Assembly: GCA_022844135.1 (NCBI GenBank)
Contig: JALHMG010000003.1
Location: forward strand, 62,001-126,000
DNA from: Lysobacterales bacterium
GTDB taxonomy: Bacteria > Pseudomonadota > Gammaproteobacteria > Xanthomonadales > SZUA-5
Reading direction: 5' to 3'
Length of the DNA: 64,000 nt
The notes under the pieces were generated by a model. It ran no database searches. It saw only the letters and a program-made list of their open reading frames with translations, and was not told the origin of the DNA. Below, in pieces: positions 28,509 through 37,496 of the stretch (position 1 is its first letter; every line of letters starts with the position of its first letter). The position numbers and the translations under genes were made by a program.

Positions 28509-28774
28509 CAGCCATCTCCTCGTTCGGGCGGCCGTGGTCGCCACGGCGTCAGGGTAAAATTCTCAGGCACCGGATCATGCCCTCCTTGGCAGCCAGGATG
28601 ACATCGTCCAAGCCGACAAATCGTCAAATAGCTGCCGCGCAATGCGCCAAAGCGGGCAATCGCATGCGCTGAGTAGCGCGAGCAGGTTGGGTAGAAACGG
28701 CATTGCGCGCCAATCAGCGGACTCAGAAACCGCTGGTACTGGCGAATCAGAATTATAAGCGCGCGATCGAGCAT
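28508..28774 (-). CDS. yidD: Membrane protein insertion efficiency factor YidD
   Basis: Small (88 residues) amphipathic protein that helps YidC insert membrane proteins. The hallmark CRFYPTCSRYSAHAI and the conserved CHPGCQGGHDPVP are both present. The start is the ATG before LDRALIILIRQYQRFLSP, matching family length. It usually lies between rnpA and yidC; here it stands apart and its TGA overlaps the ATG of the sortilin-like gene. Confidence 0.93.
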   Translation of the reverse strand: MLDRALIILIRQYQRFLSPLIGAQCRFYPTCSRYSAHAIARFGALRGSYLTICRLGRCHPGCQGGHDPVPENFTLTPWRPRPPERGDG

Positions 28775-28829
28775 CGCAGGACGATAGCCGATCAGCGATG
28801 ATCGCGAGTCCACCCCTGATCGCATTGCA

Positions 28830-29384
28830 ATGGCCCGCGCCCGAAAGCCCAAGAAAAAAAAGCGTCCACCGCTGCCGATTGCCAGCAAGCCTTCGCTGAT
28901 CGTGGCGAACGGCGACGGCGTTGAGGCCTTGGCGATGCGAGCGGCGCTGGCTTGCGATTGGCCTGTGCTCGGCTACGTGCCGCGCGGCCACAGCGGCAGC
29001 GCGCTGCGGCCGGGAACCCTGAGCGATCATCCGTTGCAAGCTGTCAAATGGAACGCGCGTGCTGCGGATCTGACGATCGTCGTGACCGCCAGCGCTGCGC
29101 TTCATGGCCGAGCGCAATGGGCAACGCGTTGGGCTCAGCGCTATCGAAAACCGACACTGCACTGGTGGCCGGGCAACGCCGACACTTCGCGATTACATGT
29201 CTGGCTGACCACCTACCGCTGGCGCAGCGTGCACATCACCGGCGCCGCCGCGCATCAGTTGGGCCGCGCGGCCGACTTGATCGAACTGCTGATCGCCAGC
29301 ATTCAACGGCACGCTTGCGGTAGAGTTATCGAATCCTCCAGCGCGGACCACGGCGATGTCCATCAAACCGAAGAGCCACATTGA
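28830..29384 (+). CDS. SLOG-like (YpsA/molybdenum-carrier-like) hypothetical protein
   Basis: 184 residues beginning with a Lys-rich tail (MARARKPKKKKRPP). The body has the layout of YpsA-type SLOG nucleotide-binding folds: a strand and glycine turn (SLIVANGDGVEALAMRAAL), then WPVLGYVPRG (family GGWCPKG), a strand ADLTIVVTAS, KPTLHWWPGNA, and a final VHITGAAAHQLGR (family LNVAGPRAS). The first glycine loop is weaker than in known members, so ligand binding may differ. It is divergent from yidD and overlaps the next small gene by 29 bases. The fold is inferred; the function is unknown. Confidence 0.55.
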   Translation: MARARKPKKKKRPPLPIASKPSLIVANGDGVEALAMRAALACDWPVLGYVPRGHSGSALRPGTLSDHPLQAVKWNARAADLTIVVTASAALHGRAQWATRWAQRYRKPTLHWWPGNADTSRLHVWLTTYRWRSVHITGAAAHQLGRAADLIELLIASIQRHACGRVIESSSADHGDVHQTEEPH

Positions 29385-29598
29385 AATCACCATCCACTCG
29401 ATGAAGGTGTTCCTCAACGACGGCAAGCTCGACATCGCCGAGCTGAACTTCCTGTTGGGACTGGCCATGCGCGACAACGGCATCGACGAAGACGAACGCC
29501 GCGTGTTGAAGAACATCCTGTCTCAAGCCGAGAAAAGCGAACTCGATCCGAGCACGCGCGCGCATATCGAACAGGTGCGGTTGGAGTACAACCTTTGA
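29356..29598 (+). CDS. Small acidic helical protein
   Basis: 80-residue protein, MSIKPKSHIEITIHSMKVFLNDGKLDIAELNFLL in its first half, then a second helix pair with NGIDEDERRVLKNIL. The DGKLDIAE and NGIDEDE loops recall TerB or EF-hand-like metal-binding helices, but the likeness is weak. It overlaps the SLOG-like gene in another frame, which suggests translational coupling. No function can be assigned. Confidence 0.65.
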   Translation: MSIKPKSHIEITIHSMKVFLNDGKLDIAELNFLLGLAMRDNGIDEDERRVLKNILSQAEKSELDPSTRAHIEQVRLEYNL

Positions 29599-29659
29599 CC
29601 GTTTCGAGCCAGGGTTTCCTGTGGAGACTTTGGCTCGATGATTGAGCTCAGGCCCGCGG

Positions 29660-29692
29660 AGCGAATAAGTGGTTCTCGCTGCGCGACGGCCA
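29660..29692. repeat. Short dispersed repeat, copy 1
   Basis: The stretch GGCCCGCGGAGCGAATA, then a gap, then TGGTTCTCGCTGCGCGA resembles a second copy at 39598-39631 (AGCCCGCGGTGCGAAAA then TGGTTTTCGCTGCGCGA). The two lie downstream of stop codons. The base-pairing of this copy is weaker than that of the second. Confidence 0.4.
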
Positions 29693-29748
29693 TTGGTCTT
29701 CGAACTCAAATCCACCATCCTAACGAAAACCGCTCTTCGCCGTTCCGC

Positions 29749-31152
29749 CTAGCGCTTCTTCCCCAGCTTACGTGTCAACGTATTGCGCCCGCAGCCTAAA
29801 CGCCTGGCGGCCTGCTGACGATCGCCGCCGGTGAGTTTGAGCGCCTCATCGAACAGCGTGCGCTCTACGGCTTCTTTGGCGCTGTCGAGCAGATGCGGTG
29901 CATCGGCAATAAGCTGGCCACGTGTCCATTCGGCGAGCGCGCGGGTCCATTGCGTTTCGCTCGATGCGCTTGGTACAGACGAATCGCTGCGAATCTCGTC
30001 GGGCAAATCGGCATTCAGAATGACCGCGCCCGGCGCCATCAGCGCCAACCGCTGGCATAAGTTACGCAGCTCGCGCACATTGCCCGGCCACGCATAGCGG
30101 GCCAGCGCCGCGACTGCATCGGACGACAACTGCTTGGGCGTCACGCGCATCTCGCGCGCTGCTTCGCCGAGGAAGCGCTCGGCGAGCCGCGCCACATCCG
30201 AGAGCCGTTCGCGCAACGGCGGCAAGTGGATGCGCACCACATCGAGCCGATGCAAGAGATCGGCTCGGAACTCGCCCTTGGCGGCCTTGGCGCGCAAATC
30301 CTGATGGGTTGCGGCGATCACGCGCACATCGCTCTTCATCAATTCGCGTCCGCCGACGCGGTAGAACTCGCCCTCCGCCAGCACGCGCAGCAGGCGCGTT
30401 TGCAGGCCCAACGGCATGTCGCCGATTTCATCGAGAAACAACACGCCGCGCTGCGCCTGCTCGAAGCGTCCCTGATGGCGCCGATGCGCGCCAGTGAACG
30501 CGCCCTGCTCGTGACCGAATAGCTCGCTTTCCAGCAATTCCGGGGCGATCGCTGCGGTGTTGAGCGCGATGAACGGCCCGCCGGCGCGCGTCGAATGCCG
30601 ATGCAGTGCGCGCGCGATCAACTCTTTGCCGGTGCCGGTTTCGCCGGTGATCAGCACCGACAAGTCGGCGCGCGACAAACGGCCGATGGTACGGAATATT
30701 TCGCGCATCGCCGGGGTATCGCCGACCAGCCCCTCGTCCAACCAGTCGGTCTCCGGCATCGGCACTTCGCGCGCGGTGGCGCGGCGGGCCATGTCGATGG
30801 CTTGATCGAGTTCAAAAGGCTTAGGCAAATAATCGAATGCTCCGCGATGAAATGCGGCCACCGTGCTCGGTAGATCGGTGTAGGCGCTCATGATCACCAC
30901 CGGCAAGCCGTTGGCACGCTCGCCGAGCTTCTCGAGAAAGCGCATTCCGTCCATGCCGGGCATGCGCACATCCGAAAAAATCAGATCGGGCCGGCGCTCA
31001 GCGAGCGCGCGCAGCGCCGGCTCGGCGGCGTCGAAACTCTCAACCGCAAACCCCGCGCTCGCCAGCGCTTTTTCCAGAACGAAACGAATCGAGCGATCGT
31101 CGTCGACCAGCCACACCAGCCGTCGATCGATCGCGGGCGCCGGCACGCTCAT
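29749..31152 (-). CDS. ntrC: Nitrogen regulation response regulator NtrC
   Basis: Sigma-54-dependent activator of 467 residues. The N-terminal receiver has VWLVDDDRSIRFVLEKAL, phospho-Asp in LIFSDVRMPGMDG and the conserved Lys in YLPKPFEL. The AAA+ domain has GETGTGKELIARA, the sigma-54 contact loop GAFTGA and LFLDEIGDMP. The C-terminal Fis-type helix-turn-helix is GDRQQAARRLGCGRNTLTRKL. It overlaps ntrB as ATGA. The likely target is the sigma-54 promoter seen upstream of glnA. Confidence 0.96.
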   Translation of the reverse strand: MSVPAPAIDRRLVWLVDDDRSIRFVLEKALASAGFAVESFDAAEPALRALAERRPDLIFSDVRMPGMDGMRFLEKLGERANGLPVVIMSAYTDLPSTVAAFHRGAFDYLPKPFELDQAIDMARRATAREVPMPETDWLDEGLVGDTPAMREIFRTIGRLSRADLSVLITGETGTGKELIARALHRHSTRAGGPFIALNTAAIAPELLESELFGHEQGAFTGAHRRHQGRFEQAQRGVLFLDEIGDMPLGLQTRLLRVLAEGEFYRVGGRELMKSDVRVIAATHQDLRAKAAKGEFRADLLHRLDVVRIHLPPLRERLSDVARLAERFLGEAAREMRVTPKQLSSDAVAALARYAWPGNVRELRNLCQRLALMAPGAVILNADLPDEIRSDSSVPSASSETQWTRALAEWTRGQLIADAPHLLDSAKEAVERTLFDEALKLTGGDRQQAARRLGCGRNTLTRKLGKKR

Positions 31153-32207
31153 GCGTTCACCGGCAGCAGCAACGAGAAGGTTGTGGCGCCAGGGCGCGAA
31201 GTGAATGCCAACGTGCCGCCATGCTCGCGGGCAATCGCCAGTGCCACCGGCAAACCCAGACCGGTGCCTTCTTCGCGGCCGGTCACAAACGGCAGAAACA
31301 AGTGGTCGCGAACGTCTTCGGGCACGCCACTGCCATCGTCCATGACATCGATGCGAATCGCCAAACGCTCGACTCGCTCGCCAATGCGCACGCGATGCTC
31401 GGCGCGCGTGCGCAGTCGAATATGCGCGGCGCCAGCCTGCAGCGCATTGCGCGCCAGGTTGAGTAGCGCCTGATGCAGACGATCGGCGTGCCCGGTGATG
31501 TCGGGCAAACTTGGGTCGTAGTCGCGCTCCACACGCGCGCCGCCTTCGGCTTCCGTCAGTGTGCGTACGCGCTCAAGCACCTCATGCACATTGAACAGTT
31601 CGCCGGTGCGCACCAGTTCTGGCGCCAGCAACAAACGATCGACGAGCCGCCGAATGCGATCGACTTCGGTGCGGATGACTTGCGTGTATTCGGCGAGCGC
31701 GCGATTGGGCAATTCGCGCTCCAGCAATTGCGCTGCGCCATGCAAACCGGCCAGGGGATTCTTGATTTCATGCGCCAGCGCTCGCGCCATTTGTTGCGCC
31801 GCTGGCTCGGGTGCAGGCAAGGCGCCCTCTCCCAGATCCTGATCGGCCTCAGCGACCAGATGGAACTCGACGATCACCTCGCCCGAACGTAGCGGGCTGA
31901 CTTGCACATCGAAACGCCGCGGATGGCTGCGCTTCATTTCCAGCAGCATGCGCCTCGCGACCAACTGCTCGCCGCCTTCGATGGCGCGATCGACCAAATC
32001 CAGCAGCGCGCCCGCGCCGAACGCCAACGCCGCAACCGATTGCTGCAGCAGGCGGCGCTCGCACAAGCCTTCGACGAGCGCCGCGTTGGCCCTGACGATG
32101 ACCCGCTGACGGTTGACCACCGCCAGCGGGGTTTGCATCGAGTCGAGCAAATCCTCCGCGCCAATCGCCGATTCGTCGCCCTTGCGAATGGCGCGGAGCA
32201 AACGCAT
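31149..32207 (-). CDS. ntrB: Nitrogen regulation sensor kinase NtrB
   Basis: 352-residue cytosolic kinase/phosphatase that controls NtrC, normally through PII. The start is taken as the ATG at 32207, which overlaps the glnA stop as TGATG; no ribosome site is visible before it, which fits re-initiation. A PAS-like N-terminus (DLLDSMQTPLAVVNRQRVIVRAN) precedes HisKA (phospho-His in ALAHEIKNPLAGLHGAAQLL) and HATPase (DDGSGVPEDVRDHLF, GTGLGLPVALAIA). A longer open frame extends into glnA but is not conserved. Confidence 0.92.
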   Translation of the reverse strand: MRLLRAIRKGDESAIGAEDLLDSMQTPLAVVNRQRVIVRANAALVEGLCERRLLQQSVAALAFGAGALLDLVDRAIEGGEQLVARRMLLEMKRSHPRRFDVQVSPLRSGEVIVEFHLVAEADQDLGEGALPAPEPAAQQMARALAHEIKNPLAGLHGAAQLLERELPNRALAEYTQVIRTEVDRIRRLVDRLLLAPELVRTGELFNVHEVLERVRTLTEAEGGARVERDYDPSLPDITGHADRLHQALLNLARNALQAGAAHIRLRTRAEHRVRIGERVERLAIRIDVMDDGSGVPEDVRDHLFLPFVTGREEGTGLGLPVALAIAREHGGTLAFTSRPGATTFSLLLPVNA

Positions 32208-33616
32208 CAGATCGAGTAGTACTGGTTGATTTCGATCGGGTGCGTGTGCATGCGCAACGCGGTGACTTCCTTCATCTTCAGCTCGATGTAGCCATCGATA
32301 AAGTCGTCGTTCATCACGCCGCCGGCCTTCAGGAACTCGCGGTCGGCATCGAGCGCATCCAGCGCCTGATCGAGCGAGTGGCACACCGTCGGGATCAGTT
32401 TCTCTTCCTCTGGCGGCAGATCGTACAAATCCTTATCCGACGGCGCACCCGGATCGAGCTTGTTCTTGATGCCATCGAGGCCGGCCATCATCAGCGCGGT
32501 GAACGTCAGATAGCCGGTGTTGATCGCGTCCGGGAAGCGCACTTCGATGCGCCGCGCTTTCGGGTTCGACACCCAGGGAATGCGGCACGACGCCGAGCGA
32601 TTGCGTGCCGAATAGGCCAGCAGTACTGGCGCCTCAAAGCCCGGCACCAGGCGCTTGTAACTATTGGTCGTAGAGTTGCTGAAGGCGTTGATTGCGCGGG
32701 CATGCTTGAACACGCCTGCAATGTAATGCAGCGCAAGCTTCGATAAGCCGCCGTACTCGTTGCCGCTGAAGAGATTCTTGCCGCCCTTGCTGATCGACTG
32801 ATGCACGTGCATGCCAGAACCGTTGTCGCCAACGATCGGCTTGGGCATGAAGGTTGCGGTGTGGCCGTGCTGGTGGGCGATGTTTTTGACCACGTACTTG
32901 AGCGTGAGCAGCTCGTCGGCCTTCTTCACCAAGGTGTTGAAGCGTGTGCCGATTTCGCACTGGCCGGCGGTGGCCACCTCATGGTGATGCACCTCCACCG
33001 GGATGCCTAGCGCCTCCAGCGTCAAGCACATCGCCGAGCGCAAGTCCTGGAACGCATCGACGGGCCCAGTTGGAAAATAACCACCCTTGATGCCGGGGCG
33101 ATGACCGGTATTGCCATGCTCGTACACTTTGCCCGAATTCCATGCAGCTTCTTCCGAGTCGATCTCGTAAAAGCTGCCCTTCATCGAGACTTCCGAACGT
33201 ACGCTGTCGAAGATGAAGAATTCCGGCTCCGGACCAAAAAACGCGGTGTCGCCCACGCCGCTGGCTTTCAAGTAAGCTTCGGCGCGTTTGGCGATGCCGC
33301 GTGGGCAGCGGCCGTAAGGTTGCATCGTAGACGGCTCAAGCACATCGCAGCGCAGCACCAACGTCGCCTCATCCGCAAACGGGTCCATGAACACGGTGGA
33401 AGCATCCGGCAACAGCACCATGTCCGACTCATTGATGCCTTTCCAGCCGGCAATCGACGAGCCGTCGAACATCTTGCCGTCTTCGAAGCAGGCTTCGTCG
33501 AGCGTGGAGGCTGGGATCGACAAGTGCTGCTCGCGGCCCGACATATCGGCAAATCTGAGATCAGCAAACTTGACGCCGTTATCCTTAATCAGCTTTTTGA
33601 CTTTTTCGATCGACAT
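32207..33616 (-). CDS. glnA: Type I glutamine synthetase
   Basis: Makes glutamine from glutamate, ammonia and ATP in the cytosol as a dodecamer. 469 residues, the normal GSI-beta size. Visible: [68 protein letters not shown] and the adenylylation tyrosine in [11 protein letters not shown]. The start is the ATG with GGAGG five bases upstream; longer frames reach into the promoter. It heads glnA-ntrB-ntrC. Confidence 0.97.
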   Translation of the reverse strand: MSIEKVKKLIKDNGVKFADLRFADMSGREQHLSIPASTLDEACFEDGKMFDGSSIAGWKGINESDMVLLPDASTVFMDPFADEATLVLRCDVLEPSTMQPYGRCPRGIAKRAEAYLKASGVGDTAFFGPEPEFFIFDSVRSEVSMKGSFYEIDSEEAAWNSGKVYEHGNTGHRPGIKGGYFPTGPVDAFQDLRSAMCLTLEALGIPVEVHHHEVATAGQCEIGTRFNTLVKKADELLTLKYVVKNIAHQHGHTATFMPKPIVGDNGSGMHVHQSISKGGKNLFSGNEYGGLSKLALHYIAGVFKHARAINAFSNSTTNSYKRLVPGFEAPVLLAYSARNRSASCRIPWVSNPKARRIEVRFPDAINTGYLTFTALMMAGLDGIKNKLDPGAPSDKDLYDLPPEEEKLIPTVCHSLDQALDALDADREFLKAGGVMNDDFIDGYIELKMKEVTALRMHTHPIEINQYYSI

Positions 33617-33661
33617 TGAGGCCTCCGTGGGGCGCGAATTGAAATGGTGCACGAGCGGCAC

Positions 33662-33677
33662 AGCAATCGTTGTGCCA
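33662..33677 (-). promoter_or_regulatory. Sigma-54 promoter of glnA
   Basis: Minus strand reads TGGCAC-AACGA-TTGCT, an exact fit to the sigma-54 consensus TGGCAC-N5-TTGCW. Transcription would start about 35 bases before the glnA ATG. NtrC encoded in the same operon is the expected activator. Confidence 0.85.
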
Positions 33678-33726
33678 CGCACAAATGCGCGAGATAGCGG
33701 GTCATTGTGGCATGCGTGTGATCGTA

Positions 33727-33758
33727 TTTGGTGCAAATCGGATCGAGAATGCACCAAA
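33727..33758. promoter_or_regulatory. Candidate NtrC enhancer (inverted repeat)
   Basis: TTTGGTGCA (33727-33735) and TGCACCAAA (33750-33758) form a perfect 9-bp inverted repeat with a 14-base spacer, 50-95 bases upstream of the sigma-54 promoter. The half-sites match the NtrC core GGTGCA/TGCACC, but their orientation is outward compared with the classical TGCACC-N5-GGTGCA dyad. Confidence 0.5.
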
Positions 33759-33811
33759 ACCGTGATTTCGCCGTTGGCACGCAAAGGGATTCAACCGTGC
33801 GGGCATCGCCG

Positions 33812-34453
33812 ATGAGCACCCTGCTTGCGCATTTACAGTCCCGCCTCTCTGCGCTGGAACTTGACCTGCCTGCCGACGTCCAGGCGCGCCTGATCAAGTA
33901 CATCGACCTGCTCGCGCGTTGGAACAAGGCGTACAACCTCACCGCCATTCGCGATCCGATAGCGATGATCGATCGGCATCTTGTCGATGCGCTGGCCGTG
34001 CTGCCGCACTGTCGCGGACCTGATTTGGCAGATATCGGCACCGGTCCGGGCATACCAGGCCTGGTTCTGGCGCTGGTCCATCCTTATGAGCGCGTTTGGC
34101 TGGTCGACAGCAACGGCAAGAAGGCGCGTTTTCTGCGCGAATGCCTGCGGCAATTCGACCTGCCGCAGGTCGTGGTTCATGAGGCGCGCGCCGAGGCGCT
34201 GGCTGCGGCGGCGTTTCGCCAGGTGATATCGCGCGCCTATAGCGACCTGGCAACATTCGTTTCGAGCACAAGACAACTGCTTGCGCCGGAAGGTCGCTGG
34301 CTGGCGATGAAGGGCAAAGTGCCCGGCAGCGAAATCGAAGCGCTACCGGACGATGTGATCGTCGAGCGCATTGATGTGCTCAAGGTTCCGGGAGCCGATG
34401 GCGAACGCTGCCTGGTGACGCTTTGTCGCGCCATTTCGTCAAGTGGTAGCTAA
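33812..34453 (+). CDS. rsmG: 16S rRNA (guanine-527-N7) methyltransferase
   Basis: SAM-dependent methylation of G527 in 16S rRNA. Typical segments: YIDLLARWNKAYNLTAIRDP, HLVDALAVLPHC, the SAM loop LADIGTGPGIPGLVLAL, VDSNGKKARFLREC and ISRAYSDLATFV. The ATG gives 213 residues, the family length. An in-frame GTG five codons upstream (33797) has AAAGGGA before it and is a possible alternative. It shares its upstream region with divergent glnA and is not in the usual mnmG-rsmG-parA setting. Confidence 0.95.
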   Translation: MSTLLAHLQSRLSALELDLPADVQARLIKYIDLLARWNKAYNLTAIRDPIAMIDRHLVDALAVLPHCRGPDLADIGTGPGIPGLVLALVHPYERVWLVDSNGKKARFLRECLRQFDLPQVVVHEARAEALAAAAFRQVISRAYSDLATFVSSTRQLLAPEGRWLAMKGKVPGSEIEALPDDVIVERIDVLKVPGADGERCLVTLCRAISSSGS

Positions 34454-34547
34454 CGAGTCGCGCCCCCGGATTTTCTGCAACGCGGACCCACGATCCGCAG
34501 CTTTGGCCTGGAAACCATGCGAACCGCGGGTCCGCGCACCGCTTCAT

Positions 34548-35447
34548 TCACCCACGCGGTTTGAAGCCCGCAAACTGCGCACGCAGCGCTTCGTACGCCG
34601 CACGATCGGCGTCGGTCACAGGAACCGGTGCCTGGATCTGCAGCACCACAAACTGATCGCCCGCCTCCTTACCCGGCATCCCACGACCTTTCAATCGCAT
34701 CTTGCGCCCCGATTGCGAACCGGCAGGAATCGATAACTCGACCTCGCCGGCCAAAGTTGGCACAGCGACCTTAGCCCCAAGCGCCGCCTCCCAAGGTGCA
34801 AGCGCAACGTTCACGGTGACATCTTTGCCGTCGAGCGCGAACACCGGATGCGGGCGAATCTTGACTTCCAACAGCAAGTCGCCCGGCTCACCATCGGCGC
34901 CCATATTTCCTTGGCCGGCCAGACGAATGGTCTTGCCGCTTTGGATGCCGGCGGGAATCTTCACCTCCAGGGTGCGCACGCCGCGCGCGCCCTGCACACT
35001 GATGCGTTGTTTGCCCCCTCGATACGCCGACTCGAGATCGATCTCGATGCTGGCGCGCACCTCGCCCATCGATGCACCGGCCGAACGCCTGGGCCCACCG
35101 CGCATGCGTCCGAACAGCGATTCGAAGAAATCGCTGAACTGACCGCCGCCATCGCCGCCCAGGTCGAATTCGAAACCGCCGCCGCCAGCGCCGAACGGGC
35201 CGTGCGGTCGCACTTCATCGCCAGGCCGATAGCCACCCGCGCGCAACTGATCGAATGCCGCACGGCGTTCGGGATCCTTGAGCGCCTCGAAGGCCTCATT
35301 GATGTCCTTGAAACGGTCTTCGGCGTTCTTCTCTTTGCTCACGTCCGGATGGAACTTGCGCGCAAGCTTGCGATATGCCGATTTGATCTCGTCATTGCTC
35401 GCATCGGGCTTTACGCCCAGCACATCGTAGTAATCCTTAAAGCGCAT
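34548..35447 (-). CDS. cbpA: CbpA-type DnaJ co-chaperone
   Basis: J-protein of 299 residues that stimulates DnaK and lacks the zinc-finger of DnaJ. The J-domain (residues 1-68) starts RFKDYYDVLGV and keeps the HPD triad in RKFHPDVSKE. A Gly/Phe-rich linker follows (PFGAGGGGFEFDLGG), then two beta-sandwich client domains (LEVKIPAGIQSGKTIRLAGQG; VELSIPAGSQSGRKMRLKGRG). The start is the ATG with GGAG upstream; a TTG four codons earlier is unlikely. It follows the heat-shock gene with a terminator-like hairpin in between. Confidence 0.92.
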   Translation of the reverse strand: MRFKDYYDVLGVKPDASNDEIKSAYRKLARKFHPDVSKEKNAEDRFKDINEAFEALKDPERRAAFDQLRAGGYRPGDEVRPHGPFGAGGGGFEFDLGGDGGGQFSDFFESLFGRMRGGPRRSAGASMGEVRASIEIDLESAYRGGKQRISVQGARGVRTLEVKIPAGIQSGKTIRLAGQGNMGADGEPGDLLLEVKIRPHPVFALDGKDVTVNVALAPWEAALGAKVAVPTLAGEVELSIPAGSQSGRKMRLKGRGMPGKEAGDQFVVLQIQAPVPVTDADRAAYEALRAQFAGFKPRG

Positions 35448-35460
35448 CCATGACTCCAAT

Positions 35461-35490
35461 GAAAAAGGGCGAAGCTCGCGCGTCGCCCTT
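35461..35490 (-). terminator. Intrinsic terminator/attenuator before cbpA
   Basis: On the minus strand AAGGGCGA (35490-35483), a ten-base loop, TCGCCCTT (35472-35465) and then TTTT form a good Rho-independent terminator. It ends only about ten bases before the cbpA ribosome site, so it may limit read-through from the heat-shock promoter into cbpA. Confidence 0.7.
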
Positions 35491-35558
35491 CGATCATAAG
35501 CCCAAGCCCCGAGCCGGGCGCGAAGTCCGGCTCAAGGCGTCATCGGACAATCAACGCG

Positions 35559-36005
35559 TCAATGTGAAATCGAGATGCGACGCGGCGTGGTCTCCGGTCG
35601 CTTCGGAATGACGATCTCGAGCACACCGTGCTTGCCGTGCGCGCTGATGCCATCGGCATCGGCGCTGTCGGGCAGCGCGAAGCGCCGATAAAAGGTGCCG
35701 TGCGTACGCTCCACGCGCGTGAACTTCTCGTTCTCGGTCTTGGTTTCGACCTTGCGCTCGCCCTTGATGGACAAGATCCCTTTCTCCATATGGATCTCGA
35801 TGTCGTTCGGATCGACGCCCGGAATATCGGCCAGGATCACGAAGCGATTGGTCTCTTCGCGGATGTCCACGCGCGGCGCCCACTGACTGGTCACCACATT
35901 GGATTGATCGGTCTCGTCGATGTTGAAAAACTTCTCGATCAAATCGCGAAATTCATTCGGCGATCGAGCAGCGGCCGGAAACGGATTGAATCGTGCGATA
36001 GTCAT
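35559..36005 (-). CDS. Small heat-shock protein (Hsp20/IbpA family)
   Basis: 148-residue ATP-independent holdase. The alpha-crystallin domain (about 42-140) shows WAPRVDIREETNRFVILADIPGVDPNDIEIHMEKGIL, RVERTHGTFYRRFALP and GVLEIVIPKR, and the C-terminal tail has the I-x-I motif in RRISISH. GGGAG lies seven bases before the ATG. A sigma-32-type promoter is 50-80 bases upstream. It is paired with cbpA downstream. Confidence 0.95.
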   Translation of the reverse strand: MTIARFNPFPAAARSPNEFRDLIEKFFNIDETDQSNVVTSQWAPRVDIREETNRFVILADIPGVDPNDIEIHMEKGILSIKGERKVETKTENEKFTRVERTHGTFYRRFALPDSADADGISAHGKHGVLEIVIPKRPETTPRRISISH

Positions 36006-36054
36006 GGCATTGCTCCCAAGTTTGGATGGCGAACCTCATGTCGCCGTGGTCCAA

Positions 36055-36082
36055 AAATGTGGTTGCCATGTGGATTTTCAAG
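36055..36082 (-). promoter_or_regulatory. Sigma-32 (heat-shock) promoter of hsp20
   Basis: Minus strand: CTTGAAA (36082-36076), 13-base spacer, CCACATTT (36062-36055). The consensus is CTTGAAA-N13-15-CCCCATNT, so only one -10 position differs. The remaining sequence between this site and hemB (36083-36335) shows no other clear feature. Confidence 0.8.
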
Positions 36083-36167
36083 TGCGGGGCGAAGCGCGAA
36101 AGCGTCAAGATTCAGCATCAAACGGCAACGCCTGAGCTGGAGGTTGGCCGAAACCCGAAGGCGCTGA

Positions 36168-37325
<1,158 letters not shown>

Positions 37326-37342
37326 CGAACGGTCAGCGCCAT

Positions 37343-37409
37343 TTCACACGAAGGCACGAAGACACGAAGAAAGGGAGGCGTAACTTCGTAACTTCGTGTC
37401 TCGTGTGAA
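37343..37409. repeat. CACGAAG-type inverted-repeat element (hemB-ispE gap)
   Basis: Left arm 37343-37369 is made of tandem 8-mers (CACACGAAGGCACGAAGACA); right arm 37384-37409 reads CTTCGTAACTTCGTGTCTCG and so on. The arms pair at about 24 of 27 positions with a 14-base loop. It starts 17 bases after the hemB stop. A related but diverged element is at 53511-53628. Confidence 0.65.
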
Positions 37410-37496
37410 CTGAACGCTCTTCGCCCTTGGCTGGCTGTCCAAGATTTGGAAGCCATTGCAAACAGCTTCGCGCCAAGGCGCGCCCAAAGGAGAAAG

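Noticed and set aside
33643-33650. Additional GGTGCA near the glnA ribosome site as an NtrC site
   Set aside because: Single half-site downstream of the promoter; too weak to call.
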